NCBI GenBank assembly: GCA_028571685.1
Contig: CM053162.1
Coordinates: forward strand, 73,148,351-73,212,350
DNA from: Heterohyrax brucei
Lineage: Eukaryota; Chordata; Mammalia; Hyracoidea; Procaviidae
DNA: 64,000 nt
Reading direction: 5' to 3'
Shown here piece by piece: positions 9,556-20,700 of the stretch; the stretch's first letter is position 1; each line of letters begins with the position of its first letter. A program made the translations under genes and the position numbers. The notes below the pieces were generated by a model. The model did no database searches. It was not told where the DNA came from and worked only from the letters and a program-made list of their open reading frames with translations.

Positions 9556-11104
9556 GTCTCCTAGGAAGACTGGCTGCTGGCCTGCAGTGGACCCGGAGAG
9601 ACACAGCCGGTGTTGTCTGGAGCTGGTTGTCGCTGTCTCAGGTCCTGTTTTATGTGCTAGACTTCAGTGTTGTCAGTTTGGTTTATAGCGGTTAGTTTAT
9701 TAGGCTAACTCTTCACTGAATAGTGAGACATATTTGTACCAGCTTAATTTTGGGCTGTAATTTTTCTAGCGTCTTGACTTTAAGAGTTTACATATTTTGT
9801 TTCAACTGTAGAGTGTCATTCTCCTGCGGTCCTCGTTTGTCATGATCACCGAGTTCTGTTTCCCCTGGAAAGTGGGCTTTCGTGGCATAGTGGTCTTTGG
9901 CTCTCAGGAGGCCCAGTCAGAAAGAAAAGTTCAAAGACCACCGCACTCTGCTACCAGTTGTAGGTGATGTCTCTGACTCCCTGTGCCATTTGTAGGGACT
10001 TCTCGTTTTTTGTCCTCATCTTTTCTGGGGCGGGTGAGCCTGCGTTTTACTGTCAGACCTGGTCCCTTTCATGTCCTGTAGTGCGAGCAGCGCCCACAGT
10101 GTTTGTCTTTAGTCTCGGCTTGTCTGTCTCCAGGTTCGCTCGTGATGGTCTCACCTCCCTTCCTTCTTCTCTTCAGAGGCAGCGGCGTGCTCAGGCTTGA
10201 TGCTTTCTCCGGGATGTGACTCGTCGCTGCTGTCTCCTGTTGGCCCATTTCGGCTGTGTGTGTGCCTGTCCCAACCGCCCTCAGCTGCAGACCCCAAACC
10301 AGCCCTTTTCATTGTGTGTTTCTGGAGGTTTTCCCAGTTTTTGAAGCAGCTTTTTAAAGACATTAGTTAGTCTCAAGATAGTTTTTTTTTTTTTTAATTG
10401 CAGAACAGCACATTGGTCGCAAATAGAAGATTACTATATCCATTCCTAAAACTCCTGCTCTTTGCAAGTGTCCGCTCCCTGTGGTGCCTGAGAAGCCGCT
10501 TCCCTTTGCCAACTGTTACTTATGTATCAGCACGTGATGTCTTTCCCTCCTGTGATATGGAATTATCCTTCCAGTCTTACTTCTTTTTGGGGGCAGTCAC
10601 AGGGTTTTGCCTTTTTCATTATGTAACTGTTATGATTTTAATCCCGAACAATGCAGGCACTGTTAGTCAGGTGTCATATATCGTAAGGCAGTGCCTTTTC
10701 TTTTTCATTGTAGTTTTGAAAGTCCAAATGTATGGACACCTAGAGAAGCTGTTGCCTAGCAGATTCTTTTGGGCAAGCGCCCATCCCTTTTCCCTTTGTC
10801 TTTTGAAAATTATTTCATCAGTTGCAAGTCCTAATATTGCAGATAAGGAAGGAGGTCCAGAAGATGTCAGGGTCTGCTTTGTTTTTAGAATGGTCTTGAT
10901 TCTGACTCTGTAGCACTGCTCTGAGAACTTTAGATCAAGAATGACCCAAGAGCAGTAGCTCCCTGTTCTCGTGTTTCAAGTCCCATCTCTGTATCTCCAG
11001 TCTTGTGTCGTTCACTGAGTAGGAGTTGGCCCGTCACTGTGGTGTTCTGGGTAAGCACTGTTTAAGGGTTGGTTTCAGACTTTTTAGTTCAACTGTGAAA
11101 TGTA
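9556..11104. other. Intronic, no gene supported
   Basis: Mostly unassigned sequence with a T run at 10382-10396. A 171-codon open frame at 10398-10913 (+) is hydrophobic and matches nothing I recognise (see findings). Confidence 0.4.
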
Positions 11105-11257
11105 TTACCATTTTAAAAAACTGCTTTATTAAGATATAATTTACATACCATGCAGTTCTTCCATTTAAAATGTACAGCTTAATAGTTTTTCTGACATTTG
11201 CAGAGTTGTGCAGCAAGCACCACAGTTTGGTTGTAGAATGTTTTTATCGCCTCCTCT

Positions 11258-11304
11258 ACTGTCGCTATGAGATGGACCTGACTTGATGGCAGTGGGTTTT
11301 TTTT
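11258..11304 (+). mobile_element. Tail-only AfroSINE/RTE fragment
   Basis: Only the last ~45 bp is present: 'tgtcgctatgaga', 'gacttgatggcagtgggttt' and a T run. It is inserted in the old L1, and head and body are absent. Confidence 0.65.
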
Positions 11305-11537
11305 AAAGAAATTTCCAGTCCACTGGCAGCTACTCTCCAGCCCTGGACAATCACAGTCTGCCTTCTGGACTGGACTTTTCTGGACATTTTATAGAAATGA
11401 CATCACATAGTATGTGCGCATGTGTTTGTGTGTGCATTTATGTGTGTGTGAAACTGACACTGATTTCAAGGTTTCATCCCTGTGTTAGTAAGCATCGTTG
11501 TTTCTTTCCTTGGAGTTACCATATAGTGTTCTCCTGC

Positions 11538-11570
11538 CATGAGTCGGATCCGACTCGACGGCACTGGGCT
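11538..11570 (+). mobile_element. Tail-only AfroSINE/RTE fragment
   Basis: 'catgagtcggatccgactcg' and 'acggcactggg' match only the 3' terminal segment shared by AfroSINE and RTE. It sits about 230 bp from the previous fragment. Confidence 0.65.
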
Positions 11571-11580
11571 GTGGCTGTGT

Positions 11581-11940
11581 AGATCTTCCGTGTTCTGTCA
11601 GTTGGTGGCTGTCTGGGTTGTTTTCACTCTTTGGCTGTCAAGCAGTGCTGCTGTGAACAGTCATGTACACGTTTTGGGGTGGCGTGTTTCCGTTTCTCTT
11701 GCTGTGCGCCCGGGGATGGAGCTGCTGTCTGTGCTAAGTCTGTCTGATGTTCGATTGCGTAGGTCTAGCGCATCCTATCAGTTGGTGGCTGTCTCGGTAG
11801 ATTCCAGGTTTCGGCTGTCAAGCAGTGCTGCCATGAAGAGTCGTGTACACGTTTTTGTGTGGTGCATTTCCGTTTTTCTTGCTGTGTGCCCACAGTGGAG
11901 TTGCAGGGTGTGTTCAGCCTGTGAGGTATTTTGGGGAGCA
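11581..11940. repeat. 180-bp tandem duplication within L1-derived DNA
   Basis: 11581-11730 and 11761-11910 align base for base at an offset of exactly 180 bp. Shared phrases are 'gttggtggctgtct', 'ggctgtcaagcagtgctgc' and 'tttccgttt'. Identity is roughly 75-80% by eye, so the duplication is old. Confidence 0.85.
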
Positions 11941-12104
11941 GCCAAGCCGCTGCAGGGGCTGCTGCCAGTGGTGTGTTCCTTTTAGCAGTGGGAGAGGTGG
12001 CTTTGCCATGTCATTGGCACCACTCGTTGCTGTCTTGATTTTAGCCCTCGAGGATGGGAAACGACATCTCACGTAGTTTTAACTCGCATTATCTTGGTGG
12101 CTAA

Positions 12105-12262
12105 CGGGGAGCCCTCCTGGGTGGTAGCTGAGTCTGGCTGCTTGTTGAGAGGGTGACAGTTTGAATCCACCAGCCCCTACTTGAAAACCCAGCAGAGCAG
12201 TTCTGCTCTGTCTTACAAGGTCACTGGGAGTTGGAATTGACTTGATGCCACACGTTTAATGG
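12105..12262 (+). mobile_element. AfroSINE copy
   Basis: Diverged copy with B-box-like 'gacagtttgaatccaccagc', 'gttctgctctgtcttacaag' and 'agttggaattgacttgatgc'. Confidence 0.85.
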
Positions 12263-12267
12263 CTAGT

Positions 12268-12428
12268 GACAGAGAGTCAGTGAAAAAGAGGAAAACCCCA
12301 GTGAGGTGGCTGACACGGTGAGGATAGCACTGATTGTGGGGGCGACGCCGACTGGGCAGGGTTCCGTTCGGTCTCACAAAGGGCCACTGTGAGTCGGGAC
12401 TGATGCTGCAGCCCCGAACAAAGCAGCA
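12268..12428 (+). mobile_element. RTE/BovB-like LINE 3' tail
   Basis: Begins 'gtcagtgaaaaagaggaaaa', as in the copy at 24205. It continues with 'gggcagggttccgttcggtc' and 'cactgtgagtcgggactgat'. Abuts the preceding AfroSINE. Confidence 0.75.
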
Positions 12429-12850
12429 GCGCGGTGGCGGAGGGTGTCAAGCATCTTTCCCTGTGCTTGTGCCTCGTTGGTTATGTGTCTGGAAAAAAAC
12501 TCAGCTGTCATACTCATTGTTTAATGTCATTAGTTGTCCTTTTTCTTGTGGAGTAATAGAAGTGTTTATGTATTCTGGATATAAATCCCTTTTCAGGTAT
12601 GATTTGCTGGTACTTCCTGCCATTTTCTGGGTTGTCTTTTCGCTTTCTTGATGGTATCATGTGCAGCACTAAGGATTTTAATGTTAGGTCTTATATTGGG
12701 TGTGTGATCCGTTTTGATTTAATTATTTTTTGTGTGGTGTAAGAGAGGGATCCAACTTTATTCCTTTGCCTGTGGGTGTCCAGTTGTTACAGCACCGTTT
12801 GTTGAATGCCTTTTTTTTAACCTGGTGTATTCCTAGTAGATTTATTGTGA

Positions 12851-13284
12851 TCTCCTTACCGTGAAATTTATATTCTTTATGGGAGAAATGTTGAATTTCA
12901 TACCCTGTCCTTGTGTTTATTTAGCTTTGCCCCCACATGTCTGAGGGATGTCACACTACTTAATATTCAGATCCTGAGGACTGCGTATCAGAATTTTGAG
13001 TACAGAGTGGAGAATGGAGAAGGACAGGAAACAAAGATAAGAAAACCCTTTGGGTGGTTTGGACACTCCCTCCTTGGCAGTCACTGTCATTGCTCGTTGT
13101 TTACTTCTTATTTTTACTAGTAGTTAGTAATAGTTCCTTTGAAAATAACAGTTTTATATTGTAATTATAATGCAGTGATGAGTCTTAAAAAGAGAAGAAA
13201 TAGGCAATAAGGAAAACAAAGAAAAAAACCCCAAACTTACCACCCTGCCATAATTCTTCTGTTTGCGTATTTCTGTCTCACTTT
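12851..13284. other. Intronic, no gene or repeat assigned
   Basis: AT-rich sequence with no recognised exon or element. Confidence 0.35.
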
Positions 13285-13620
13285 TTCCGCATGCACTTTA
13301 TTACTGTCATAGTTACCTTGTGCTGCTGTGGCAGACATACAGATGGGCGGCTGTAGCAGATTGGGCCTCTGATGGCTCTGCAGGTTCTGTTCCTGGGTGG
13401 TCTTCGTGGGGCTTGGCTTCTCCCTTCTTCTGTCTCTGCTCTGTTAGCCTACCTCAGTTCTTTTATATCTCAGGAGAGATTGACTCCAAATACACCACAA
13501 ACTAATCCTTCCTTGTTAGCATAACAGAGACAGCCCATTCCCAGGTGGGATTATAACCACAGGCATAGAAGTTAGGATTTAACATGCATTTTGGGGGGAC
13601 ATCATTCAGTCCGTAACAAT
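13285..13620 (+). mobile_element. Unnamed interspersed repeat 'A'
   Basis: Shares its layout with copies at 14658, 17140, 33095 (-) and 46095. The start resembles 'gtgctgctgt..cagacatac', the middle is 'ttttatatctcaggagagat', and the end is 'ttttggggggacatcattca'. It has no coding potential. It may be an LTR or nonautonomous element; I cannot name the family. Confidence 0.65.
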
Positions 13621-13629
13621 CACATTGCG

Positions 13630-13960
13630 TGTTACTGCTGTTAGTGACCAGTGAGTCGGCCCTTAGCTTGTAGCAACCCTGTGCACAATGGAACCGGAAC
13701 ACGCCTGGCCCTTGGCCATCCCTGTGGGTGGCTGGTAATTGGGCCAGCTGTGATCTGTAGTGTTTTCATTTGCTGATATCTGGGTATAGATTGCCAGGCC
13801 TTTCTTCCTTGTGGGTCTTAGTGTGTAAGCCCTGCTGAGACCTGCCCTGCATCACAGCAGCACTGACACAGACAGGTAGCTGTGTGAGGGGCATAGCCAG
13901 GCATTGAACCTGGGTCTCCTGTGCGTGGGGTAAGAATTCTGCCTGTGGCCTGCTAATGTC
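13630..13960 (-). mobile_element. Composite tRNA-Gly-headed SINE (antisense)
   Basis: The reverse complement of 13890-13960 follows the tRNA-Gly(GCC) gene (agaattct...cc...gcgg-type arm, then ggttcaatgcctggc). The rest carries RTE-like segments: 'gccaggcctttcttcctt' and the tail 'gtgagtcgg...gcaaccctgtgcacaa'. It lies directly after repeat 'A'. Confidence 0.7.
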
Positions 13961-14094
13961 TCACACGTGGAGTGGTGGAAGAGTGTTATCACATTGCGTC
14001 TTGCTTTTCCATTTAATATGTTACATACAGCTTCATATATCATTATAGATTAATAGCCATATTTAATTGCTTTATTCATGAATCAGTTTATTAG

Positions 14095-14645
14095 TTCATG
14101 TAGTCATTCAGTCAGTAAAGATGTATTGAGTAATGTCTGTGTGCCAGATACTCTTCCATCTTCTGGGGGTTACCATGGGAAACAGGATGGTCAAGTTTCT
14201 ACCCTTAGGGAACGGACACAGGGAATAAACAAGTGGATAAATATGCTTTACCCATAGAATAACAAAGCCAATGGATACAGAATGTAACACTGTGGAGTGA
14301 TCAGTGCTCTGTAATGACAGTATTATTTTCCACTGGGTGGTTAGAAAATGTGGTTTGGCAGAGGTTTTGGTCTGGTGAAGGAGTGAGCCTCAGGGTTCTC
14401 TCAGGGAAGTGCCTCGGAAGAACGATTATAGTGGGGGTGACTTGGGACTGGCTGAGGTCCAGACAGTGTTTAAGTGTGATGGGAGGGTACTGGAGAGTTT
14501 GAAGTAGGGGAGTGACATGCTTTAATTTAGGTTTAAAAAAGGATTACTTTGGTTGCTGTGTGGGACTGGATAATACAGGAAGCAGGGAAGCCAGTCAAGG
14601 ACTACTTGCAATAAAAGGCCAGAGATGGTTGGTCAAAAAATAAAA
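14095..14645 (-). mobile_element. L2-like ancient repeat (antisense)
   Basis: 'gtgtgccagatactcttcca', 'gggaataaacaagtggataa' and 'ggattactttggttgctgtg' resemble the widespread mammalian L2-type repeat read in reverse. The exact family is uncertain. Confidence 0.55.
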
Positions 14646-14657
14646 GTGTTGGGAGGT

Positions 14658-14999
14658 GTCTTAGTTAACTAATGCTGCTGTAACAGAAATATCACAAGTG
14701 GATGGTGTGTCTCAGTCACCTATTGCTGCAGTATCAGAGATACCACAGTGGATGGTGTCTCAGTCACCCAGTGCCTGTGTAACAGAAATACCACAGCCGA
14801 CGGCGTCTCAGTCACCTAGTGCTGCTGTGACAGAAATACCACAGCCGACGGCGTCTCAGTCACCTAGTGCTGCTGTAGCAGAAACACCACAGTGGGCAGT
14901 GTCTCAGTCGTGTAGTGTTGCTATAACAGAAGTTACCACAGTGGCTGTGTCTTAGTCACCTAGTGTTGCTATAACAGACATACCACAAGTGGATGGCTT
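14658..14999. repeat. 48-bp minisatellite (7 copies) from repeat 'A'
   Basis: Units begin gtctcagtcacctagtgctg at 14658, 14709, 14757, 14805, 14853, 14901 and 14949. The first interval is 51 bp and the rest exactly 48. Each unit contains 'gctgtaacagaaataccaca' with substitutions. The unit is the start of the interspersed repeat in which it lies. 48 is divisible by three, so an 85-codon open frame results by chance. Confidence 0.93.
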
Positions 15000-15230
15000 G
15001 AACAGAGACAGATTGATTTGCTAAAAGTCCAAGAGGCTAGAAGTCTGATTCAGGGGGCTGACTCCAGGGGAAGGTTTTCTTTTTGTCGGTTCTGAGGGGA
15101 AGGTTCTTGTCGTCAGTTTCTCCTGGCCTGGGAGCTTCTCAGCACAGGGGCTCAATTTCCAAAGGACATGCTCCACTCTGGTCTCTGCTTTCTTGGTGGT
15201 GGGACATCCCCATGTCACTATTCTTCTCTT
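14658..15230 (+). mobile_element. Unnamed interspersed repeat 'A' with amplified 5' end
   Basis: Body from about 14950: 'gttgctataacagacatacc', 'aagaggctagaagtctgatt', 'ggctgactccaggggaaggt', and 'gtctctgctttcttggtggt'. Its first 48 bp has been multiplied (next entry). Confidence 0.7.
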
Positions 15231-15556
15231 TCTTTTTTAAAAATTAGGCTTTAGATGAAAGTTTACAGCTCAAGTTAATTTCTCATAAAAAATGTCTACG
15301 TATGTTGTTACGGAGCTCTAGTTGCAGTCCCTGTAATGTGACAGCACGCTCCCCTTGTCATCCCTGGTCTGTCATGCCCATCGAACCAGCTCCTGTCCCT
15401 TTCTGCCTTCTCGTCCTGCTTCTGGATGGGAGCTGCCCGTTTAGTCTCCTGTATCTGCTTGAAGGAAGCACACCCCTCACAAGCAGTGTTCTGTGTTTGC
15501 AGTCTGGCCTAATCTTTGTCTGAAGAGTTGGCTCCAGGAATGACTCTAGTTTTGGG

Positions 15557-15722
15557 CTGGAAACCCTGGTGGCAAAGTGGTTAGTTCTGCATCCGCTGAC
15601 TTTTTGGTCAGCAGTTCACATCTGCCAGGTGCTCCTTGGACGCTCTTTAGAATAGTTCTACTCTACCCTATAGGGTTGCTGTGAGCTGGAATGGACTTGA
15701 TGGCAGTTGATTTTTTGGTTTT
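15557..15722 (+). mobile_element. AfroSINE copy
   Basis: 'ggaaaccctggtggcaaagt' start, B box 'cagcagttcacatctgccag', 'ctatagggttgctgtgagct' and a 'gattttttggttttgg' tail. Inserted in L1 3' UTR. Confidence 0.9.
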
Positions 15723-15955
15723 GGCTCTGAGTTAACAGAGGCTGGGGGCCATGTCTTCTGGGTTTCCTCTAGACTCAGATCATGGAGTCTGGGCTTCCTT
15801 TGGGAATTTGAGTTCTGCACCCTACTTGTCTCCTGATCTGTCAGGAATTGGCTGTTGTGTTCCCTGTCAAGGTGGTCGTTGGTGGTGGCTGGGCACCATC
15901 TATGTCCTCTGCTCTCAGGCTAGTGGAGCCCCTGCTTTATGTGGCCCTTTTGTCT

Positions 15956-16119
15956 CCTGGAAACCCTGGTGGCATAGTGGTGAAGTGTTAGGTCTGCTGA
16001 CCAGAGGTTGGCAGTTCAGATCTGCCAGGCACTTCTGGGAAACGCTATGGAACACGTTCTACTCTGTCTAACAGAGTTGCTATGAGTTAGGATCGACTTG
16101 ACAGCATTGGACTTCTTTT
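15956..16119 (+). mobile_element. AfroSINE copy
   Basis: 'ggaaaccctggtggcatagt' start with a well-kept A box. B box 'ggcagttcagatctgccagg', end 'gatcgacttgacagcattgg'. Confidence 0.9.
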
Positions 16120-16133
16120 GGGTCTCCTGTCTC

Positions 16134-16306
16134 TTGGGAAACGCTGGTGGCGTCGTGGTCAAGTGCTATCTTGGCTAACCAGAAGGTTGGCACTTCAGGG
16201 CTACCAGGTGCTCGTTTGAAACTCCAAGGGGCAACTCTGCTCTGCCCTGTGAGGTTGCTGTGAGTTGGAATCGACTTGGCAGTAGCGAGTTTTTTTGGCT
16301 TTGCCT
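16134..16306 (+). mobile_element. AfroSINE copy
   Basis: Follows the previous copy by only ~15 bp in the same orientation. 'gggaaacgctggtggcgtcg' start and 'agttggaatcgacttggcag' end. Confidence 0.9.
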
Positions 16307-16449
16307 CCTGGACTAATGTTTTTCTTATGTCATGGTGTTCTTCATTCTCTTTTGATCCAGGTGGGTTGAGACTAGGTGATGCATCTTAGATGACCACTTG
16401 CAAGCTTTTAAGACCCCAGATGCCACTCACTGAAGTGGGATGCAGAATG

Positions 16450-17140
16450 TTTTCTTTTTTTGTTGTCTTAAAAAATTGCACTTTAAATGAAGGTTTACAG
16501 AACCAACCAGCTTCTCAGTAGAGAGTTAGTACACAATGATTGTGTGACATTGTTTAACAGCCTTACCACATGTCTCGCTTCTCCGCCTTGGGTTCCCTTG
16601 TTACCACGTTTATTGTCCCCTCCTGCATGTGGGTCCTTGCCCGTAGGCTAGTGTGCCTGTTTAGTTTCATTTTGTTTTATGGGCCTGTCTAATTTTTAGC
16701 TGAAGGGTGAACCTTGAGAGTGACTTCATAACTGAACTAAATGAGTGCCTGAGGGCCATACTCTAGGGATTTCTCCAGTCTCTGTCAGGCAGGTCAGCTT
16801 TTTTGAGCTAGCATTTTATTCTCCGTTTTTCTTGAGCTCTGCCCAGGACCTTCCACTGTGATCCTGTCAGAGCAGTCAGTGGTGGTGGCTGGGTACTCTC
16901 TGGTTGTTCTGGACTCAATCTGCTGGCGGCTGTGCTAGTTGTGGTCCCGTAGTTCTTTGGACTCATCTTTTCCTTGTGTCTTCAGTTTTCCTCATTCTTC
17001 CTTGCTCCAGAAGGAGTGAGACCAGTCAAGTATCTTAGATGGCTGCTCACAGGTGTTTCAGACTCCAGATGCTACTCACTGATGTAGAATATAGAATGTT
17101 TTGTTTGTATCATGCCAGTCGAGCTAGATGTTACCTGAGA
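16450..17140 (-). mobile_element. Second L1 3' UTR remnant (antisense)
   Basis: Repeats the layout of the previous element: 'aaatgaaggtttacagaacc', 'agctgaagggtgaaccttga', 'gcctccag'-like end, and 'atgccagtcgagctagatgt'. Two L1 3' ends therefore lie head to tail. Confidence 0.7.
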
Positions 17141-17640
17141 TCCTGGTGCCCACAGCCCTCAACCCAGCTGTTCAGACTCTCAGGGAGTTTGTATGTATCT
17201 GTGGAATGGACATACCCCTGTCTCTCTGCTAGCTTCTTTCTTTATATCTCAAAAGAAATTGACTTAGGGTACAACCTAATCTTGCAGGTTGGGTCCTACC
17301 TTGTTAATTTAACTGCCTTTAATCCTACCTCATTGGAAATCCTGGTGGTGTAGGAGTTAAGTGCTGTGTCTGCTATTCAAAAGGTTGGCAGTTCAAATCC
17401 GTCAGGCTCTCCTTGGAAACTCTATGGGGCGGTTCTTCTCTGACCACAGGGTTGCTATGGATTGGACCTGACCCAACAGCACTGAGTTAACCTCACCTCA
17501 CTAACATCGAAGAGGTAGGATTGATAGCACATAGAAAAATCAGATCAGGTCACAAATTGGTGGACAGTAACACAGGACTGGAAATCATGGATTGGCCAAG
17601 TTGACACACATTTTTAGGGGACAGAGTCCAGTCCCTAGCA
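17140..17640 (+). mobile_element. Unnamed interspersed repeat 'A', 3' part, split by AfroSINE
   Basis: 'ctttatatctcaaaagaaat', 'aacctaatcttgcaggttgg', then after the SINE 'aagaggtaggattgatagca' and 'ttgacacacatttttagggg'. Confidence 0.7.
17334..17487 (+). mobile_element. AfroSINE copy
   Basis: 'ggaaatcctggtggtgtagg' to 'ggacctgacccaacagcact'. Flanked by similar 'cctacctca' / 'cctcacctca' sequence that may be its target duplication. Confidence 0.88.
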
Positions 17641-17702
17641 GGAGATGGTAATGGATTAGCTGAATGAGGATGTGTTTTGCAAGTAGAGCCCAAACCGTGT
17701 GT

Positions 17703-20700
17703 TTACTGGTGTTGCTGTGCGCCCTCATGTTAGCTCCAAGTCACAGTGGCCCTCTGACAGCCGGATGAAGCCCTGTCTGCTCCTGTGCCGCGCCCACAGT
17801 TGTCATGATGGAACCCACTGTTGCAGCTACCCCGTCAGGCTGTCAGGCCGTCTGGCTAAGAGTCGTCCTCTTTTTCACGAGCCCCCTACTTTGCCAAGTG
17901 TGATGTCTTTCTCCAGGCGCTGAGCTCTCCTGATACCATGTTCAAGGTATATGAGATGTAGTCTTGCCATCTTTGCTTCCAGGGAGCAGTCTGACTATAC
18001 TTCTTCCAAGATAGATGTATTCATTCTGTTGTCAGTCCATGGTAGGTTTTGTATTCTACATGAATAGCACAGTTCAAAAGTGTTAGCCGTCTGGTCGTCA
18101 TTATTCATCACCCAGCCTTCACATACATGTGAAGTAACTGATAGCACCCTGGCTTGGGTCAGGGACACCTCAGTCTTCAAGGTGACGCCTTTGCTCTCAG
18201 TGCCTTAAAGACAACTTTTGTGGCAGATTTCCCCCATGCAACTGCTGCTTCCCTGGGCATTGATTGTGGATTCTAGTAAAATCAAACCTTTGATACCTTG
18301 CGTCTTTTCTCGTGCATATTGGTCCAGTTGTGAGGACGTTTGTTTCCTTTATGTCAGAAATGTAGTTTGTACTAAAGGCTGTCATCTTTGATTTTCATCA
18401 GTAAGTGCTTCAAGTCCTCTTCACTTGAAGCACAGTAGTGTCATCTGCGTGTTGCAGGTTGTTCACCCGTCTTCCTCTGAGCCTCTTCATGTAGTACAGC
18501 TTCTTGGATTGTTTGGTCAACATACAGATCAAATAGGTGTGGTGAAAGGATACAATCCTGAGGGACACCCTTCCTGACTTTAAAACACACCGCATCCATA
18601 TGCACTCTTCCAGTGACCGCCTCTTCATCTAAGTGCAGGTTCTTCATGATACAGTCAGTGTTCTGGAATTCCCATTCTCTGCAGTTTCATCCATAATTCA
18701 TCACGAACCAAACACTCGGATGCCTTTGCATACTCAATAGAACACAGGTAAATATCTTTCTGGTATTCTCTACTTTCAGCCAAATTCCATGTGACATCAG
18801 CAGTGATGTCGCTAGTTGCACGTCCGTTTGAATCTGGCTGGAATTTCTGGTGGTGGCCTGGGGATGTACTGCTGCAACTGCTTTAGAATGATCTTCAGCA
18901 AAATTTTACTTTTGTATGACCTTATGATATTTGATAATTTCCACATTTGGTTGGATCGTCTTTCTTTGGAACAGGCACAAATAAGGATCTCTTCCAGTTG
19001 GTTGGCCAGTTAGCTGTCTTCTAGAGTTCTTAGTATAGACCATGGGGCACTTCCAGCACTGCATCTGTTTGTGGAAACATCTTGGTAGATATTCCATCAG
19101 TTCCTGGAGCCGTAATTCTTGCTAGGGCCCTCAGCACAGCTTGGACTTCTTCCTTCAGTCCTGTCGGTTCGTAATCACCTGCTGCGTCTTGAGATGGTTG
19201 ATCACCCATCAGTTCATTTTGGTGTAGTGACTGTACATTTTCATCTTCTTTTGTTGCCTCCTGTGTTGTTTAATATTTTCCTCATAGAATCCTTTAACAT
19301 TTTTATTTTTTTCTTCAGTTCTTTCAGCTTGAGAAATGCTGAACGTGTTTTTCCTTTTTATTTTCTAATTCTAGATTTTTGCACTTCTTACAATACTTTT
19401 TGCTCCTAAGCTGCCCTGTGAAGTCTTCTGTTCAGCTTTTTGACTTCATCATTTCTTCTTTCACTTTAGCTACTCAGTATTCAAGACCAGGACTCAGAGT
19501 CTCCTGTGATGTTCATTTTGGTCTTTTCTTTCTTTCCTGTCTTTTCAACAATCTTGTGCTGTCTTCATGTGTATGTCTGTGATGTCATTCCACAGCTTGT
19601 CTGATCTTTAGTCATTGTGGTTCAGTGTGTCAAATCTGCTCTTGAGATGGTCTCTAAATTCAGGTGGGATATGCTGTACTTGAGGTCTTTGGCCCTTATG
19701 GAATTGTTCTAATATTCCTCAGCTTCAGTCTGAACTTGGATATGAGCAGTCGGCTCATTCTGCTGAGGATCCGTGCTGTTACTCTGACTGATGATATTGA
19801 ACTTTTCCATTGTCTTTTTCCACAAATGTAGTCTGTTAAGATTCCTGGGTCTTCCATCTGATGGAGTTCCTACGTACGGTTGATGTAAAAGGTCCTTACG
19901 GTGAAGACATCATTGGTTTTGCAAATTCCCGTCATGTGATCTCTGCCATCACTGTGTCATCAGGGCCGTGTTTCCAGCTGCCGACCCTTTGTCTCTAACT
20001 TTCACATTCGAATCACAGTAATTATCAGTTTGTTCTGATTCCGTGTTCTGTCGATTTCAGATTGTACATGAAACCCAAAACCCACTGCTGCTGAGTTGAT
20101 TCCGATTCATACTGACCCTATAGACAGAGTAGAACTGACCTATAGAGGTTCCAAGGAGCGCTTTGTGGATTTGAACTGCTGACTTTTTGGTTAGCAGAAA
20201 TAGCAGTTAACCATTATGCTACCAGGGTTTCCTCACACTGTAGAAGCTGGGTAAAAATCTTCAGTTTCTTACCTTTGGCCTTAGTGGTTGGTGTGCAGAT
20301 TTGAATAATAGTTGTATTAAGTGATCTTTCTTGTAGGCATATAGATATCATCCTATTATTGACAGTGTTGTACTAGGTAGATCTTGAAATGTTTGTTCTT
20401 TTTGACAGTGAAGTCGGCACCTTTCCTCTTCTCTGCCGTTCCTGGCCTAGTAGCCCGTCGACTCAGTCCCTTCTGTTCCATCTCACTAATGCTGAGGACG
20501 TCAGTGTCTGTGTGTTCCATGTCATTTTTGGTGACTTACAGTTTTCCTAGATGCATGCTGTGTCATTGCACATACTGATTATTAAAGGATGTTTGTAGCT
20601 GTTTCTTCGTAGTTTGAGTTGTACCCCATCAGCAAACGAAGCTCCCCAAAGCTTGATTCTGTCCGTGTTATTAGGATTGTGTCTACTTTGAGGAAGCAGC

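Larger units (their letters stand above)
11105..12850 (-). mobile_element. Old L1 (L1M-like) 3' portion, antisense, interrupted
   Basis: Antisense L1 3' end starts near 'attaagatataatttacata' and 'gtgcagcaagcaccacagtt'. ORF2-derived sequence continues to 12850 ('gtgttgaatg'-type motifs, 'gttgcctgtgg'). It is broken by two tail-only fragments (11258, 11538), a 180-bp internal duplication, an AfroSINE and an RTE tail. Confidence 0.7.
15235..16450 (-). mobile_element. L1 3' UTR remnant (antisense) carrying three AfroSINEs
   Basis: Starts 'tttagatgaaagtttacagc', runs through 'ggtggtggctgggcaccatc', and ends 'caagcttttaagaccccaga' then 'ccactcactgaagtgggatg'. The same phrases occur in order in the full-length L1 at 48556-49300. 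SINE insertions at 15557, 15956 and 16134 split it. Confidence 0.75.

Noticed and set aside
11539..11985. 148-codon frame with an internal protein repeat.
   Set aside because: The repeat is the 180-bp (60-codon) DNA duplication inside an antisense L1.
13285..13620. Possible endogenous retroviral LTR for repeat 'A'.
   Set aside because: No primer-binding site, polypurine tract or retroviral genes were recognised near any copy, so it is left unclassified.
14698..14955. Frame encoding a Ser/Gln/Pro-rich repeat.
   Set aside because: Translation of the 48-bp minisatellite; the periodicity comes from DNA duplication.
14658..14999. Regularly spaced units suggesting a CRISPR array.
   Set aside because: Units are directly contiguous with no unique spacers, and the context is a mammalian repeat.
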